Source: Shewanella sp. GD04112
Lineage (GTDB): Bacteria > Pseudomonadota > Gammaproteobacteria > Enterobacterales > Shewanellaceae
Length of the DNA: 64,000 nt
Assembly (NCBI RefSeq): GCF_029835735.1
Contig: NZ_JAOEAL010000001.1
Coordinates: forward strand, 3,038,001 to 3,102,000
Reading direction: 5' to 3'
Part shown: positions 17,112 to 25,975 of the stretch, in pieces
Layout of the letters: the number at the start of each line of letters is the position of its first letter
How positions within the stretch are numbered: the first letter of the stretch is position 1
Translations under genes and position numbers: made by a program
Notes under the pieces: model-generated
Seen by the model: the letters and a program-made list of their open reading frames with translations, nothing else
What the model was told of the DNA's origin: nothing
The model's database searches: none

Positions 17112-19433
17112 CTACTCTGGATTAATCAAGTCACCAAATCTAAACAAGCGGTTATACCAAAATGGCGCCAAATCACGCCGATAGGTCTTCACCTCAAGCC
17201 GTCCAGCATCAAAAGAAACACTGATCTGCCCTTCTCGCCCCGTTGTAAAATAATCAATATCCCGCGCCTGATAACGCGCAACCACATCGGGCTTGGGGAA
17301 GCCATAACGATTATTAAGACCTGCCGGAAATAACACTAACTCAGGAGCGACAGCATCTATAAAGGCAGGGGTTGATGAGGTGCGGCTGCCATGGTGCGGT
17401 GCAATGAGCACTTGGCTTTTAAGCTCGGCGCCTGCAAGTGCTTGTTCAATCAACACCGCTTCGGTTTCCTTTTCAATATCACCACTGAGTAACAAACTAT
17501 GCACGCCATCATCGATACGCAGCACGCAGGAGGCGTTGTTCCCCCCCTTGGCCGTCTGGGGCGAAATAAAGTTTAACGTTAATTGCTGCCACTGAATTTG
17601 CTGCGGCAAACAAGGCATACCCTCTAAATGAGCCACATCGGTTATCCAGTTTGCCCTTGGATAGGCTTTGGCCAACACCTCGGCACCACCAGCATGATCG
17701 TTATCGCCATGACTCACAACAATGTAATCCACCTGAGTTAAGCCTTTGCTGTTAAGAAACGGGATAATCACCCGTTCGCTATAGCTAAAATCCTCACCAA
17801 AGGCGGCGCCCGTATCATAGATAAGTGCCCGGTTATCCTGCTCAATCACCACGGCTAAACCCTGCCCGACATCGAGAAGATGCAGCGTCCACTGAGGTGA
17901 AGATGACTCGGTCATCCGTGGGAAAATTACTAATATGAACGGAATAAACAGCAAGACTATGGGTAAATGCCAGAGTCCATATCGACGATGATGCGGAAGG
18001 TAACGCCACAGTATTAAGGCCAGCAGTACGCACAGACTGGCCCCGAGCAAGGTCTCAGAAACCGAATGCCAATGGGCGGGTAAATCACCGCTGACTTCGA
18101 GCAACCAGCCATAGGGTAACAGTGTTAAATCAGCCAGATGGAACAAGCCAAACCATGCTTGACCAAAAAGTGTGCCCAACCACCAGAGGATAAACGCCAG
18201 CATAGACAAGGGGATAACGATTAAACTAAACCACGGCACCACCAGCATATTCATCCACAGACTGTGTACACTAAGGCCGCCGAAAAACACCGCCTGCACC
18301 AGCCCTAACACCAGACTTAAACGCCATTGAATTGACCAAAACTGCGCAAGTCTCCCTCTCGCTTTTGCTCTAAAGCTCGCGTTACCTTCAACGGGCTGAA
18401 TACGCGGCACGCTTTCCAAGGTATACAAAATAATCGCCAAGGCGCAAAACGATAGCCAAAAACCGGCACTCAAACAGGCAAGCGGATCGAGCAAAAGCAC
18501 AATAAAAAGTGCAAACAGTAAACGATCCCACGCACTCGAGTAGCGTCTTAATAAACTCAGCAGCATGATCAATAGGATCATCACTAACGCGCGTTGGGTC
18601 GAAACGGCAAATCCCGCTAAATAGCTATAAAATAAGGCACAGCCTCCAGCGAGCAATAGTGCAATCACTAGATTGCGCCGACTGGGATGCGCCGCGAAGC
18701 GGCTCAATAGAAACAGCGTGCACACATACACCCAAGCGGTGACCACAGATAAATGCAGCCCAGATATCGCCACTAAATGCCCGGTTCCCGTTTGCCTTAA
18801 TGCCTGCCACTTACTGGCGGGTATGAGTTGCTTATCGCCCAAAATCAGCGCCAGCAAAATATCTCCCTGCGTGAATGTCGACAACTTAGGGGATAATTGG
18901 CTAATCAGGTGATTCCTTAATGAAAAATGAGTCGTGAGCAGTTGAGCATGAATGACTCGTCCCTTGCCAACAATATGCTGACTAATCAATTGCTTTTGTT
19001 CGTTGTAACCGCCTTGATTTAACACGCTTGAGATACTTTTAGGCATCAGCGTAAATGACCAAACTTGCCCCACTTGCACCGCTTCGGGAGATTGCCAAGT
19101 GAGTCGCAACTTAGCCCTTGGCCAAAAGATTAAATTTGGTTTATCGACAATAATATCGAAGCTAACCCAGTCGCTGTTTTGACTAACTAGTGATATGATT
19201 TCGGCCCTCACTTGAATTGGCTGTTGCGATAAAGGAAGATCCTGCCGAGATAAGACTAAGCAAAACCCCGTAAGCCAACACATTGCGAAAAGCATGCCAG
19301 ACAAACTAGGCGCTTTTTTGAATAAGATGAGCGCCCCAAGGCAAAGGTAGGGTAAACAATTGATTGGCAGCAGCGAGGGCCACAACATCGCTGATAATAA
19401 GGTGGCACTAAAGCCAAAAATGAATCCATTCAT
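17112..19433 (-). CDS. comEC: ComEC/Rec2-family DNA uptake channel protein
   Basis: 773-residue inner-membrane protein. Order: N-terminal hydrophobic segments with a DUF4131-type OB domain, the Competence domain with multiple helices (about 190-470; HLVAISGLHLSVV motif near 230), and a C-terminal metallo-beta-lactamase-like domain from about 515 with SHGDNDHAGG near residue 580 and APHHGSRTSS later. In transformable bacteria ComEC carries single-stranded DNA into the cytoplasm; the lactamase-like domain is thought to degrade the other strand. First gene of the operon comEC-msbA-lpxK-ycaR, 33 bp before msbA. Confidence 0.93.
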   Translation of the reverse strand: MNGFIFGFSATLLSAMLWPSLLPINCLPYLCLGALILFKKAPSLSGMLFAMCWLTGFCLVLSRQDLPLSQQPIQVRAEIISLVSQNSDWVSFDIIVDKPNLIFWPRAKLRLTWQSPEAVQVGQVWSFTLMPKSISSVLNQGGYNEQKQLISQHIVGKGRVIHAQLLTTHFSLRNHLISQLSPKLSTFTQGDILLALILGDKQLIPASKWQALRQTGTGHLVAISGLHLSVVTAWVYVCTLFLLSRFAAHPSRRNLVIALLLAGGCALFYSYLAGFAVSTQRALVMILLIMLLSLLRRYSSAWDRLLFALFIVLLLDPLACLSAGFWLSFCALAIILYTLESVPRIQPVEGNASFRAKARGRLAQFWSIQWRLSLVLGLVQAVFFGGLSVHSLWMNMLVVPWFSLIVIPLSMLAFILWWLGTLFGQAWFGLFHLADLTLLPYGWLLEVSGDLPAHWHSVSETLLGASLCVLLALILWRYLPHHRRYGLWHLPIVLLFIPFILVIFPRMTESSSPQWTLHLLDVGQGLAVVIEQDNRALIYDTGAAFGEDFSYSERVIIPFLNSKGLTQVDYIVVSHGDNDHAGGAEVLAKAYPRANWITDVAHLEGMPCLPQQIQWQQLTLNFISPQTAKGGNNASCVLRIDDGVHSLLLSGDIEKETEAVLIEQALAGAELKSQVLIAPHHGSRTSSTPAFIDAVAPELVLFPAGLNNRYGFPKPDVVARYQARDIDYFTTGREGQISVSFDAGRLEVKTYRRDLAPFWYNRLFRFGDLINPE

Positions 19434-19465
19434 AGTGAATTAAGTTAAGACAGCAATTTCAGCCT

Positions 19466-19975
19466 ATGCCAAAAAAATTAATCAAAAAATATATGCCTAA
19501 GCCTGAAACCCTGCGTGAGCACAAACACCTACGCATTTTCGGTCGCTTATTACATAACCCCAATCTGTGGGCGCTTAATCGCCGCTCTGCCCCGGGGGCC
19601 TTTGCCATAGGTTTGTTTGTCGCTTGGATCCCAATGCCCTTTCAAATGGTCGTCGCCGCCGCTTTCGCCATCCTGTTTAATGTCAATATTCCTGTCTCTG
19701 TCGCATTAGTGTGGATCACCAATCCGCTCACCATGCCGGTCATGTTTTATGGCGCTTATTTATTGGGCGCAAAAATTCTGGGCCATGCGCCGCAGGAGTT
19801 TGCCTTTGAAGCCAGCTGGCAATGGATTGAATCCTCACTAGCCACCATTGGTCCCGCATTTTTGCTCGGTTGCTTAGTGTTAGGGGTAATATTTTCCGCC
19901 GTGGGATACCTGACGATCAGTAATCTGTGGAAATATTCCATCATGTTTAAATGGCAAAAGCGTAAAACAAAATAA
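19466..19975 (+). CDS. DUF2062 inner-membrane protein
   Basis: 169 residues of the DUF2062 family. The signature N-terminal stretch (LWALNRRSAPGAFAIGLFVAWIPMPFQM) is followed by three hydrophobic segments (about 45-65, 70-100, 125-155) and a basic tail. Function is unknown; the family is often encoded near comEC or sugar-transfer genes. It is transcribed divergently from comEC with only 32 bp between the two start codons, so the promoters must overlap. Confidence 0.88.
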   Translation: MPKKLIKKYMPKPETLREHKHLRIFGRLLHNPNLWALNRRSAPGAFAIGLFVAWIPMPFQMVVAAAFAILFNVNIPVSVALVWITNPLTMPVMFYGAYLLGAKILGHAPQEFAFEASWQWIESSLATIGPAFLLGCLVLGVIFSAVGYLTISNLWKYSIMFKWQKRKTK

Positions 19976-20387
19976 TTTGTCGAATCTTGGCCGCACCATC
20001 CCATACTCACCCGGCTTGTATCTAAGCGCATCCAATAGCATCTAAGCACTTTGACTAGCGCTTAGATGCCTTGTTATTGATTGGATTAGATACCATTAGC
20101 TTAATCTCTAGTATCGAGTTTCTCTGGTTCACCAGTCTCTAGCTATTGAATAAGTTAACCCCTCCGTGCATTCCCCACCCAGACCATGTCACACTTGCAA
20201 CTTACTAAACTCGAATCTTAAAGCAGCCTGTTATCTCGTCTCGCATCTAAGAGCCAATCCGTTGCAGCTAACAGCAAAATAAACAGCTTTCACCGCAGTA
20301 AAATGACTGTTACTCAAAAGGAGATATATACATTCATTTTATTTGCAGCTTAAAATATTCCCATGTTCACCTTCACCACTGCTCTGT
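19976..20387. other. Intergenic stretch before nnrS
   Basis: About 410 bp with no supported gene. It holds a perfect 10-bp inverted repeat, GCATCTAAGC (20038-20047) and GCTTAGATGC (20060-20069), which may terminate the DUF2062 transcript although no T-run follows. A partial copy of the left arm lies just before it (TATCTAAGCGCA, 20019-20030). I looked for an FNR/NNR or NsrR-type site ahead of nnrS and found no convincing one. Confidence 0.5.
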
Positions 20388-21560
20388 ATGCTGAATATTG
20401 ATGAACCCGCACACTTACAACCTAAAGTGGCTTTGTTCCGCTTAGGTTTTAGACCCTTTTTCCTGTTTGCAAGCCTGTTTAGTCTCTTAAGTTTAGGCAT
20501 ATGGGGCGGTTTGCTCTCAGGCAAGTCGTTACTGCCAAGTACACTCAATCCACTCTGGTGGCATGGCCATGAGATGATTTTCGGCTTTGTCTGCGCAGTG
20601 GTTGCAGGCTTTTTACTGACGGCAGTTCAAAACTGGACGGGGCGTCCCGGCGTTAAAGGCTTGCCTTTAGCAGGGCTATTTTTAGTCTGGCTACTGCCTC
20701 GGTTGCTGTTCATATTGCCCTTCAACATTCCGTTTGTTGTCATTATGGCCATCGATCTGCTGTTTTTACCCTTAACTGCGGTCTTGTTAGCCATTTCGGT
20801 GATAGAGGTTCGCCAGTGGCGCAACTTTGTGTTTATTCCCATTCTGAGTTTACTCACCCTCTTCAACGGCGTGAGTTATTACGGCTTAATGACGAATCAA
20901 TTGAATTGGATGAATAACGGACTCTATGGCGCTGTGATATTAGTCGCCGTGATAGTGGCGCTGCTCGGTGGACGGGTGATCCCATTTTTCACTGAGCGCG
21001 CAACCCAATGGCAAAAGCAAGCCCCGATCCTAGCCATTGAGTTTGTCAGTTTTGCGAGCCTCTTTGCCCTCGTGCTAAGCCTATTTTTCACTGAAACCCT
21101 ATTAACTCGCCTTCTGGCGGGCGTCGCAGGCGTAGTCCTGTTATTTCGCTGGTCACGTTGGGGATGGCGCGCGAGTTGGCCCGTTCCACTATTATGGTCG
21201 CTGCATTTAAGTTACTTATGCATCCCCATCGGCTTAGGGCTGATTGCAGCCGGATTACCACTTTCCGTTGGCATGCATGCAATTACTGTTGGGGGATTAG
21301 GCGGAATGATCCTCGCCATGATGTCACGGGTCTCACTCGGACATACTGGCCGCACGCTAACACCACCGCGCCCCATGGCACTGGCTTTTGCCTTGATCCT
21401 CTGCGCCACAGTGCTGCGCGTCCTCGCGGGCTTGTTAAGTGCCTGGTTTATCGAACTCATGCTCGCCGCCATTGCACTGTGGATCATAGCCTTTGGTTGT
21501 TTCTGCTACTGCTATGGGCCAATGCTTTGTCGCGTAAGGGCCGATGGACGCCCAGGCTAA
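20388..21560 (+). CDS. nnrS: NnrS family membrane protein
   Basis: 390 residues with about twelve membrane segments. The opening motif LFRLGFRPFFLFASLFSLLSL and the HGHEMIFGFVCAVVAGFLLTAVQNWTG block are diagnostic of NnrS, a heme- and copper-containing inner-membrane protein that relieves nitric-oxide stress, for example by limiting nitrosylated iron species. Conserved His residues in WWHGHE and GMHAITVGG could bind metal. The ATG at 20388 has only a weak ribosome site; a TTG at 20343 would add 15 residues. Monocistronic. Confidence 0.9.
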   Translation: MLNIDEPAHLQPKVALFRLGFRPFFLFASLFSLLSLGIWGGLLSGKSLLPSTLNPLWWHGHEMIFGFVCAVVAGFLLTAVQNWTGRPGVKGLPLAGLFLVWLLPRLLFILPFNIPFVVIMAIDLLFLPLTAVLLAISVIEVRQWRNFVFIPILSLLTLFNGVSYYGLMTNQLNWMNNGLYGAVILVAVIVALLGGRVIPFFTERATQWQKQAPILAIEFVSFASLFALVLSLFFTETLLTRLLAGVAGVVLLFRWSRWGWRASWPVPLLWSLHLSYLCIPIGLGLIAAGLPLSVGMHAITVGGLGGMILAMMSRVSLGHTGRTLTPPRPMALAFALILCATVLRVLAGLLSAWFIELMLAAIALWIIAFGCFCYCYGPMLCRVRADGRPG

Positions 21561-21708
21561 CGCGGCGTCTAAAATCGTGGCGCTTGATTCTGTGGCTCAA
21601 CGAGCATTTGTTATCTTGTGAATTGAGTCACAGAGAATCACGCCTCTTTTCCCTACCTAAGGTATTTTTACTGTTACTATTTATAAAAATATTCAGTAGG
21701 GAGTACCT

Positions 21709-22113
21709 ATGCCATTTTATCGTCAATACGGTGCTAAGGGCTTAAAAGCCGTTGAGCATCTAGTATTAATCATCATTGCGATTGCGACCGTTGTCGCCAT
21801 CGGCCAAGAAATTGTCCATGTCTTTAATGTCGGCGCCGTAGCGCTTGCCGATCTGCTGTTATTGTTTATTTACCTAGAAGTGCTCGCCATGGTGGCCAAC
21901 TACGCCGAATCGGGCAAATTACCCGTGCGTATGCCGCTGTACATTGCGATTGTCGCCCTAGCGCGGTATTTAATCTTAGATATGAAGAGCATGGATGACT
22001 GGCGAATTGCTGCCATTTCACTCTCTACGTTGATCTTAGCGGCTACGGTTATCGTTATCCGTTGGGGCCAATTAAAAATGCCTTACCCTAAAAATCAAGA
22101 ATACGATAATTAA
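21709..22113 (+). CDS. PsiE-family membrane protein
   Basis: 134 residues with four predicted membrane helices (about 18-40, 45-70, 80-98, 103-122), matching the phosphate-starvation-inducible PsiE family (motifs EHLVLIIIAIATVVAI and LFIYLEVLAMVANYAESGKLPVRMPLYI). Role unknown; E. coli psiE responds to phosphate limitation and CRP. GGGAG precedes the ATG. No Pho box was recognised upstream. Confidence 0.88.
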   Translation: MPFYRQYGAKGLKAVEHLVLIIIAIATVVAIGQEIVHVFNVGAVALADLLLLFIYLEVLAMVANYAESGKLPVRMPLYIAIVALARYLILDMKSMDDWRIAAISLSTLILAATVIVIRWGQLKMPYPKNQEYDN

Positions 22114-22121
22114 CTCTCCCC

Positions 22122-22154
22122 ACGCGCCATTGCCAACCAAACGCAATGGCGCGT
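22122..22154 (+). terminator. Hairpin after the PsiE gene
   Basis: Perfect 12-bp arms ACGCGCCATTGC and GCAATGGCGCGT with a 9-nt loop, 9 bp after the stop. The tail (TGTTCC) is T-poor, so termination may be weak. Confidence 0.6.
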
Positions 22155-22265
22155 TGTTCCTGCCAGTAAAATCCCCGTCAAAGACCTCGCTTTCACATTG
22201 GTATTCTGCCAAAAAGCAATTATGCTAGTTTTACTGAGATCAATTATTTACGGGGCAATTGAGTT

Positions 22266-22568
22266 ATGGGTGACCATCCAACAGGATTTGAAGAAAAACG
22301 TGGGTCGCTTCGCGTCGATATGGAAGCCGAGCGTGTAGTTTTACATTGGACTGACAATCACGGTATAGAGCATACCGACCAAGGTGTGTGCATCGATTTA
22401 GCCCGCCGAGGCATTCTGTTTGATTACAAAAAACCCTTCACATTGGGTGATTTAGTTAGCGTGACCTTTAATCCAGACACAGATCATGAGAATAGTGTTA
22501 AAGGCCAAGTCTGCCGCTGCTCTAAACGTCATGATCAAAGTTATCATGTCGCCATGCAATTGCTTTAA
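22266..22568 (+). CDS. PilZ domain protein
   Basis: 100 residues forming one PilZ domain, the receptor fold for cyclic di-GMP. The RxxxR element is present as Arg12-Gly-Ser-Leu-Arg16. The second element, normally D/N-x-S-x-x-G, reads Asp44-Leu-Ala-Arg-Arg-Gly49, with Ala in place of Ser. The protein may still bind c-di-GMP through the arginines, with altered affinity. No partner domain, so it would act by protein contact. It lies 77 bp upstream of a ParA-type ATPase on the same strand, possibly in one transcript. Confidence 0.85.
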   Translation: MGDHPTGFEEKRGSLRVDMEAERVVLHWTDNHGIEHTDQGVCIDLARRGILFDYKKPFTLGDLVSVTFNPDTDHENSVKGQVCRCSKRHDQSYHVAMQLL

Positions 22569-22645
22569 TTTCAATCCAGCTACGCAGGGTCGATTGAGCT
22601 GTTCTACACTGAATTAGTTGAACTATTCGTACAGGGGACATAGCT

Positions 22646-23314
22646 ATGATATTGCTGGTGGGTGGTGAAAAAGGTGGCAGTGGCAAGAGTTGCCTCGCGC
22701 AAAATCTGGCGGTTTACATAAAACAGAAATTTGACGCCAATGTGCTGATGGTCGACTGTGACCCACAACGTACCACATCCGATTGGATCCAAGCCCGAAA
22801 CAACGACCCTAGCCTCCCTGCCATTAACTGTATTCAACTCTACGGTAAAATTCGTAACGATTTGCTCAGTCTCAATGAGCGTTTCGACTATGTGATTGTC
22901 GACTGTGGTGGCCAAGATAACCTTGCTATGCGTGCCGCGATGTCGGTAGCCACTTACGTGGTGATCCCCCTAAGACCTAAGCGTCGCGATCTAAAAACCT
23001 TGCCCCATATGGAAGACATGCTCAGCACCTGTAAGATGGTTAACCCCAAAATGGTGGCCACCATAGTTCTCACCCAATGTCCCGCACTGCCCACACAGGT
23101 CAAACGGATCCTTGAGGCGAAAGAAGTGGTCCAATCCTTTGGCCTACGCGTGCTCAACTCGGTCACGTTCTGCCGCAATATTTACGATGACAGTGAGGAA
23201 AAAGGATCGTCCGTGATGGAAATTGAGCCCGATGGAAAAGCGGCCGACGAAATCCGCGCAATTGTGGATGAGCTGTTCACCTTACCTCCAGAAAATAGTT
23301 ATGAGCTTAACTGA
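22646..23314 (+). CDS. ParA/MinD-type deviant Walker ATPase
   Basis: 222 residues, the small ParA class without an N-terminal HTH domain. Deviant Walker A GEKGGSGKS has the signature lysine Lys9 plus Lys14-Ser15; the A' motif is VDCDPQ with Asp39; Walker B is YVIVDCGGQD. Such ATPases form dimers on DNA and position plasmids, chromosome loci or protein assemblies. The next gene overlaps its 3' end by 14 bp and encodes a ribbon-helix-helix-like protein, the usual partner of this class. No replication gene is near, so this is a chromosomal, plasmid-like partition or positioning pair. Cargo unknown. Confidence 0.88.
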   Translation: MILLVGGEKGGSGKSCLAQNLAVYIKQKFDANVLMVDCDPQRTTSDWIQARNNDPSLPAINCIQLYGKIRNDLLSLNERFDYVIVDCGGQDNLAMRAAMSVATYVVIPLRPKRRDLKTLPHMEDMLSTCKMVNPKMVATIVLTQCPALPTQVKRILEAKEVVQSFGLRVLNSVTFCRNIYDDSEEKGSSVMEIEPDGKAADEIRAIVDELFTLPPENSYELN

Positions 23315-23642
23315 TCTTAAACGTAAGAAACCCAAACAAGTCATCAAGTCGGTTTCTGTTGATGATTTTATTGAAGATGCCAATAACTATGCTCTTGGTA
23401 AGGCGAGTATTCTTAGCATCCCCACTCCCGAGCCAAAGGGATTAGATAAAAAGTCCGCCAAGATCTACCGTCACGCGACTTTTACCCTAACCGAAACCAG
23501 TATTTCCCAGCTCGATGGCCTGGCAAAAGAAACCAAGATCGCCAAATCGCGTCTGCTGCGTATTTTGATTGATGAATTCAGCCGAAAAACCGCCGATGAA
23601 CAGCTTAAAGTAGTCAATAAAAGTAAGAAAGATGAAGGCTAA
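23301..23642 (+). CDS. Ribbon-helix-helix-like partner of the ParA ATPase
   Basis: 113 residues. The N-terminus is basic and probably flexible (LKRKKPKQVIK), as in ParG-like centromere-binding proteins whose mobile arms stimulate the ATPase. From about residue 57 the pattern RHATFTLTETSISQLDGLAK, then KIAKSRLLRILIDEFSRK, fits one beta-strand followed by two helices of an RHH fold. It starts inside the 3' end of the ATPase gene (14-bp overlap), so translation is probably coupled. Predicted job: bind a DNA site and regulate or load the ATPase. Relatives may be labelled RepA or partition protein; function is inferred from fold and context. Confidence 0.75.
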   Translation: MSLTDLKRKKPKQVIKSVSVDDFIEDANNYALGKASILSIPTPEPKGLDKKSAKIYRHATFTLTETSISQLDGLAKETKIAKSRLLRILIDEFSRKTADEQLKVVNKSKKDEG

Positions 23643-23665
23643 CCCTACTCTTTTATTCATTGATA

Positions 23666-23691
23666 TTAATCGGTTATCGATAACCGATTAA
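23666..23691. promoter_or_regulatory. 26-bp perfect palindrome after the ParA/RHH pair
   Basis: TTAATCGGTTATC followed at once by its exact reverse complement, 24 bp beyond the RHH stop, then ATTTTCC. It could fold as a terminator (11-bp stem, TCGA loop, short T-run) or serve as a double-stranded binding site, for example for the RHH protein. The core GTTATCGATAAC recurs at 51516-51527. Confidence 0.7.
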
Positions 23692-23912
23692 ATTTTCCGC
23701 AATAACAACTGCCACGACGCAACCTTCACCTTCTATAAAGTTGCGCTTTCGGGAGATTTCATTGGCCGCAACCAAATGCAGCCAATGTTGCTAAACTGGA
23801 CTGATGTTTTATCGACTAAGGTCAGTTAGCCGAGGCTCATATGAAGCCTGACTGCAATTAGGCTAGGCTTCGATTAGCAGGGCTTAGATTAACAAGAGTA
23901 CTTTCAATCATC

Positions 23913-24164
23913 TTAGTGGTGTGAATGATTACACTGCCGACCTGCGACCAGTGTGAGCCCTTGCGCAGACTCCAGCATTTTCCCCTTGCGGATCAATAAA
24001 CTGATTAGCTCTTCTGCCTTTAGATTATCGGCGCTGCAGGTATGATAACGCGCATTGTCACCAAAGGTTTGTGCCATTAAGGCGATAAACTCAGGCTTTA
24101 AAAGCGGATTTTCTTGCGCTACCATCAGCGCCATAACGTCATGACCGTGAACAGAATCGGACAT
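23913..24164 (-). CDS. YecH-family putative metal-binding protein
   Basis: 83 residues closely following E. coli YecH: SVHGHDVMALM at the start, a central FGDNARYHTCSADNLKAEELISLL and a C-terminal CNHSHH cluster. The His/Cys pattern suggests metal binding (family sometimes named after TIGR03853). Cytoplasmic, function unknown. It is divergent from btsS with 128 bp between the starts. The preceding 270 bp (23643-23912) holds only the palindrome and no supported gene. Confidence 0.87.
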   Translation of the reverse strand: MSDSVHGHDVMALMVAQENPLLKPEFIALMAQTFGDNARYHTCSADNLKAEELISLLIRKGKMLESAQGLTLVAGRQCNHSHH

Positions 24165-24292
24165 ATTCTCTCCAAAAGATGTAAAAAAGATTAAGCTTTA
24201 TATCCGAACTGTTGAATTTTAACCCTGATCTTGCGCACATACTGCCGATTTCAATGCCTGTGCCGACTGCAATCACGATAAAGTGAGCCACT

Positions 24293-25975
24293 ATGTCCTT
24301 GATCTTGCTCCTGACTCAACAGATGTCACTCTACTTAGTGATAGTGTATTTGGTCAGTAAAACGCCACTCTTTAAACTGTTCGCCGAAACCTCGCCCCGC
24401 CTACCGCACAAAATTTTTATTTACCTCATCTTTTCAAGCTTTTGCATCATGGCGACTTATTTTGGCGAGCAAACCTCGGGCGCCATTGCCAATACTCGCG
24501 CGATGGGCGCCGTATTAGGTGGCTTACTCGGCGGTCCTGTCACGGGATTTTTAGTCGGTATCACGGGAGGTTTGCACCGCTACAGTATGGGTGGTTTTAC
24601 CGATTTAGCCTGCGCCATTTCCACTACCCTCGAAGGCCTGTCAGCGGGCATGATCAGTTTTTACCTGCGCCGCGCGGGCAAGAGCGAGCTTATCTACAAT
24701 CCACTGTTAGTTTGCCTAGTGACCTTTTACGCCGAAATGATGCAGATGAGCATTATTCTACTTATCGCCCGCCCATTTGATGATGCCTGGGAATTAGTTC
24801 GACAGATTGCACCGCCGATGCTCTTAGTTAATTCCATCGGTGCGGCGCTGTTTATGAGCATGATCCGTGACCAAAAAACCATGTTCGATAAGCTTTCCTC
24901 CAGCTTCTCGACCAAGGCGCTCAAGATCGCCGAGCGTAGCGTGGGCTTACTCTCCAAGGGCTTTAACGAAGAGAGCAGCGGTAAGGTCGCGCAAATTGTG
25001 ATCCAAGAGACCAACGTCGGTGCTGTGGCCATTACCGACCGCGAAAAACTCTTGGCTTTTATCGGCATAGGCGCCGACCATCATATTCCCGGCACACCGA
25101 TTTCCTCAAAAATAACCCTTGAGGCCATTAACCAAAATAAGGTGATGTTCGCCGATGGAGTGGAGATGCCCTATTCCTGCTCGATTTCAAGTCAGTGTAA
25201 ACTCGGTTCGAGCCTGGTGATCCCACTTCGCAGCGACACCGAAGTCATTGGCACCATCAAGTTATATGAGCCCAAAAATAAACTGTTCTTGAACATAAAC
25301 CGCACCTTAGGCGAAGGGATAGCGCGGCTATTGTCGAACCAGATCCTCTATGGACGCTTTGAACAGCAGCAAAATCTCCTGACCCAAGCCGAGCTCAAAT
25401 TGCTGCAAGCCCAAGTAAATCCCCATTTTTTATTCAATGCACTCAATACCATCAGTGCGATTATTAAGCGCGATCCCGATATGTCCAAGCAACTGCTACA
25501 GCAGTTATCGCAGTTTTTGCGGATTAATTTAAAGCGTACCACTGGTTTAGTAACGCTCGGGGATGAGCTCGATCACATCGCCTCCTATCTTACCATTGAG
25601 AAAGCGAGATTTATTGATAAATTACAGGTCAATATCGCTATCCCTGAGTCACTCTATCACTGCAAAGTGCCTGCATTTACCCTGCAGCCGATTATTGAAA
25701 ATGCCGTCAAACACGGCACCTCCCATATGATTGAACAAGGGCAAATCAAGGTGACAGGCCGGATGGATGAACAGGTATTGGTCTTAGAAGTCACTGATAA
25801 TGCGGGGCTTTACCAACCGATTATTGGTTCTGAAGGGCTAGGCATGAACTTAGTCCATAAACGGATCCAAAACCTGTTTGGCGAGCAGTACGGCATTCAG
25901 GTGGAATGCGAGCCGGATGAGTACACCAAAGTCACCATCCGCTTACCCATAGAACTGACGGAAACCAGCACGTGA
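24293..25975 (+). CDS. btsS: Sensor histidine kinase BtsS (LytS family)
   Basis: 560 residues (E. coli BtsS/YehU: 561), colinear along its whole length. Order: LytS-type membrane domain with about six hydrophobic segments (1-200; GGLHRYSMGGFTDL block), GAF domain (about 210-350), then the His kinase region with the phospho-acceptor His378 in LQAQVNPHFLFNALNTI, and an HATPase domain with N box ENAVKHG and DNAGLYQP. E. coli BtsS is a high-affinity pyruvate sensor. It overlaps btsR by four bases (GTGA), so both are translated together. Confidence 0.95.
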   Translation: MSLILLLTQQMSLYLVIVYLVSKTPLFKLFAETSPRLPHKIFIYLIFSSFCIMATYFGEQTSGAIANTRAMGAVLGGLLGGPVTGFLVGITGGLHRYSMGGFTDLACAISTTLEGLSAGMISFYLRRAGKSELIYNPLLVCLVTFYAEMMQMSIILLIARPFDDAWELVRQIAPPMLLVNSIGAALFMSMIRDQKTMFDKLSSSFSTKALKIAERSVGLLSKGFNEESSGKVAQIVIQETNVGAVAITDREKLLAFIGIGADHHIPGTPISSKITLEAINQNKVMFADGVEMPYSCSISSQCKLGSSLVIPLRSDTEVIGTIKLYEPKNKLFLNINRTLGEGIARLLSNQILYGRFEQQQNLLTQAELKLLQAQVNPHFLFNALNTISAIIKRDPDMSKQLLQQLSQFLRINLKRTTGLVTLGDELDHIASYLTIEKARFIDKLQVNIAIPESLYHCKVPAFTLQPIIENAVKHGTSHMIEQGQIKVTGRMDEQVLVLEVTDNAGLYQPIIGSEGLGMNLVHKRIQNLFGEQYGIQVECEPDEYTKVTIRLPIELTETST

